A stretch of 64,000 bases of DNA, from assembly GCA_029213005.1 (NCBI GenBank), contig JARGPI010000011.1:124001-188000 (forward strand). Direction: 5' to 3'. Numbering within the stretch: position 1 is the stretch's first letter; every line of letters starts with the position of its first letter. Below the pieces are notes generated by a model. That model did not search any database. It was not told the origin of the DNA and worked only from the letters and a program-made list of their open reading frames with translations. This stretch comes from Verrucomicrobiales bacterium (GTDB taxonomy: Bacteria > Verrucomicrobiota > Verrucomicrobiia > Verrucomicrobiales > DEV007). Below, in pieces: positions 63,806 through 64,000 of this stretch. The position numbers and the translations under genes were made by a program.

Positions 63806-64000
63806 ATGCCCACGGTTTCTCTCTCACCCAACATTCGATCTCATGTCGATATTGAGACCTGCGAAGCATCAGGGTCCACCGTTCGGGAGGCGCTTGATTC
63901 CGTCATCGAAAAACACCCGCGACTCAAAAGTTACCTTTTCGACGATAACGGCACGGTTCGAAAACATATCGCGACCATCGTAAACGGCGAGCCTGTCACC
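63806..64000 (+). CDS. MoaD/ThiS-family ubiquitin-like protein (partial)
   Basis: 65 codons from ATG 63806 up to the right edge. The sequence MPTVSLSPNIRSHVDIETCE, EALDSVIEKHPRLKSYLF and HIATIVNGEPVT matches the beta-grasp fold of MoaD/ThiS sulfur carriers, whose C-terminal Gly-Gly is beyond the window. Members feed sulfur into molybdopterin, thiamine or amino-acid synthesis; which one is not decidable here. Confidence 0.8.
   Translation, partial: MPTVSLSPNIRSHVDIETCEASGSTVREALDSVIEKHPRLKSYLFDDNGTVRKHIATIVNGEPVT

Overview
The window looks like the chromosome of a member of the PVC superphylum, most probably Verrucomicrobiota. This is inferred from gene content, not from an rRNA marker. The support is: several pseudopilin-like proteins outside any pilus operon; DUF1080, PQQ-propeller and Tat-exported propeller proteins; a membrane Ser/Thr kinase with WD40-type repeats paired with an ECF-like sigma factor; squalene-cyclase-like repeat proteins beside a large coiled-coil membrane protein; and few recognisable Shine-Dalgarno sequences. 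I found no rRNA, tRNA, CRISPR array, integrase or transposase gene.

Layout. 0-9 kb: the C-terminally cut FMN-binding glutamate synthase (minus strand), a pilin-like protein, a 1423-residue hybrid sensor kinase, SmpB, a DUF1080 protein and an M42 peptidase. 9-12.1 kb: a TPR/glycosyltransferase protein, then a small accessory stretch with a DUF4240 gene, a broken secreted-protein gene (in-frame amber codon in the signal peptide plus a C-tract frameshift) and palindromic repeats. 12-18.7 kb: leuS, a ribose-type ABC permease/ATPase pair without a binding-protein gene, a cupin and an SDR. 18.8-26.2 kb: an M48 protease, a 1366-residue coiled-coil membrane protein and two tandem squalene-cyclase-like secreted paralogues. 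26.2-34.8 kb: a GreA/B-like protein, an NHL-type propeller, a cNMP-binding protein, an SGNH hydrolase, a four-gene ABC/pseudopilin operon and a DUF1460 amidase-like protein. 34.9-42.4 kb: ptsP, an orphan STM4011-type radical SAM protein, a DksA-like protein, bioF, an S41-like protein apparently without its catalytic residues and a PQQ propeller. 42.4-46.7 kb: accessory small genes, a PIN-toxin/antitoxin pair, a lipoprotein and a DUF2007 membrane protein. 46.8-54.4 kb: kinase and sigma factor, then a DEFH-box helicase. 54.4-64 kb: membrane and secreted proteins, a DapA-family lyase, PlsC, a GH75-like protein, a membrane-anchored response regulator, a GT87-type membrane protein, queH and the start of a MoaD/ThiS protein.

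Most notable observations. (1) The kinase/sigma pair lies between two copies of a ~90-bp sequence made of the helicase start and its immediate upstream bases (46666-46755 and 51830-51919). This suggests that the ~5 kb signalling module was inserted between the helicase and its former upstream neighbour. (2) A family of palindromic repeats built on TGTACAGGGTACA plus a GTAGAGGAAT..TAAGGATT hairpin occurs at 24.0, 37.3 and 58.1 kb; one copy lies inside the N-terminal coding region of a secreted protein. (3) The ABC permease carries an extra extracytoplasmic segment resembling part of a periplasmic-binding-protein fold, and no separate binding protein is encoded nearby. (4) A response regulator is tethered to the membrane through a C-terminal helix. 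None of these amounts to a proven new system. The flanked kinase/sigma module and the permease with its built-in domain are the strongest candidates for something undescribed.
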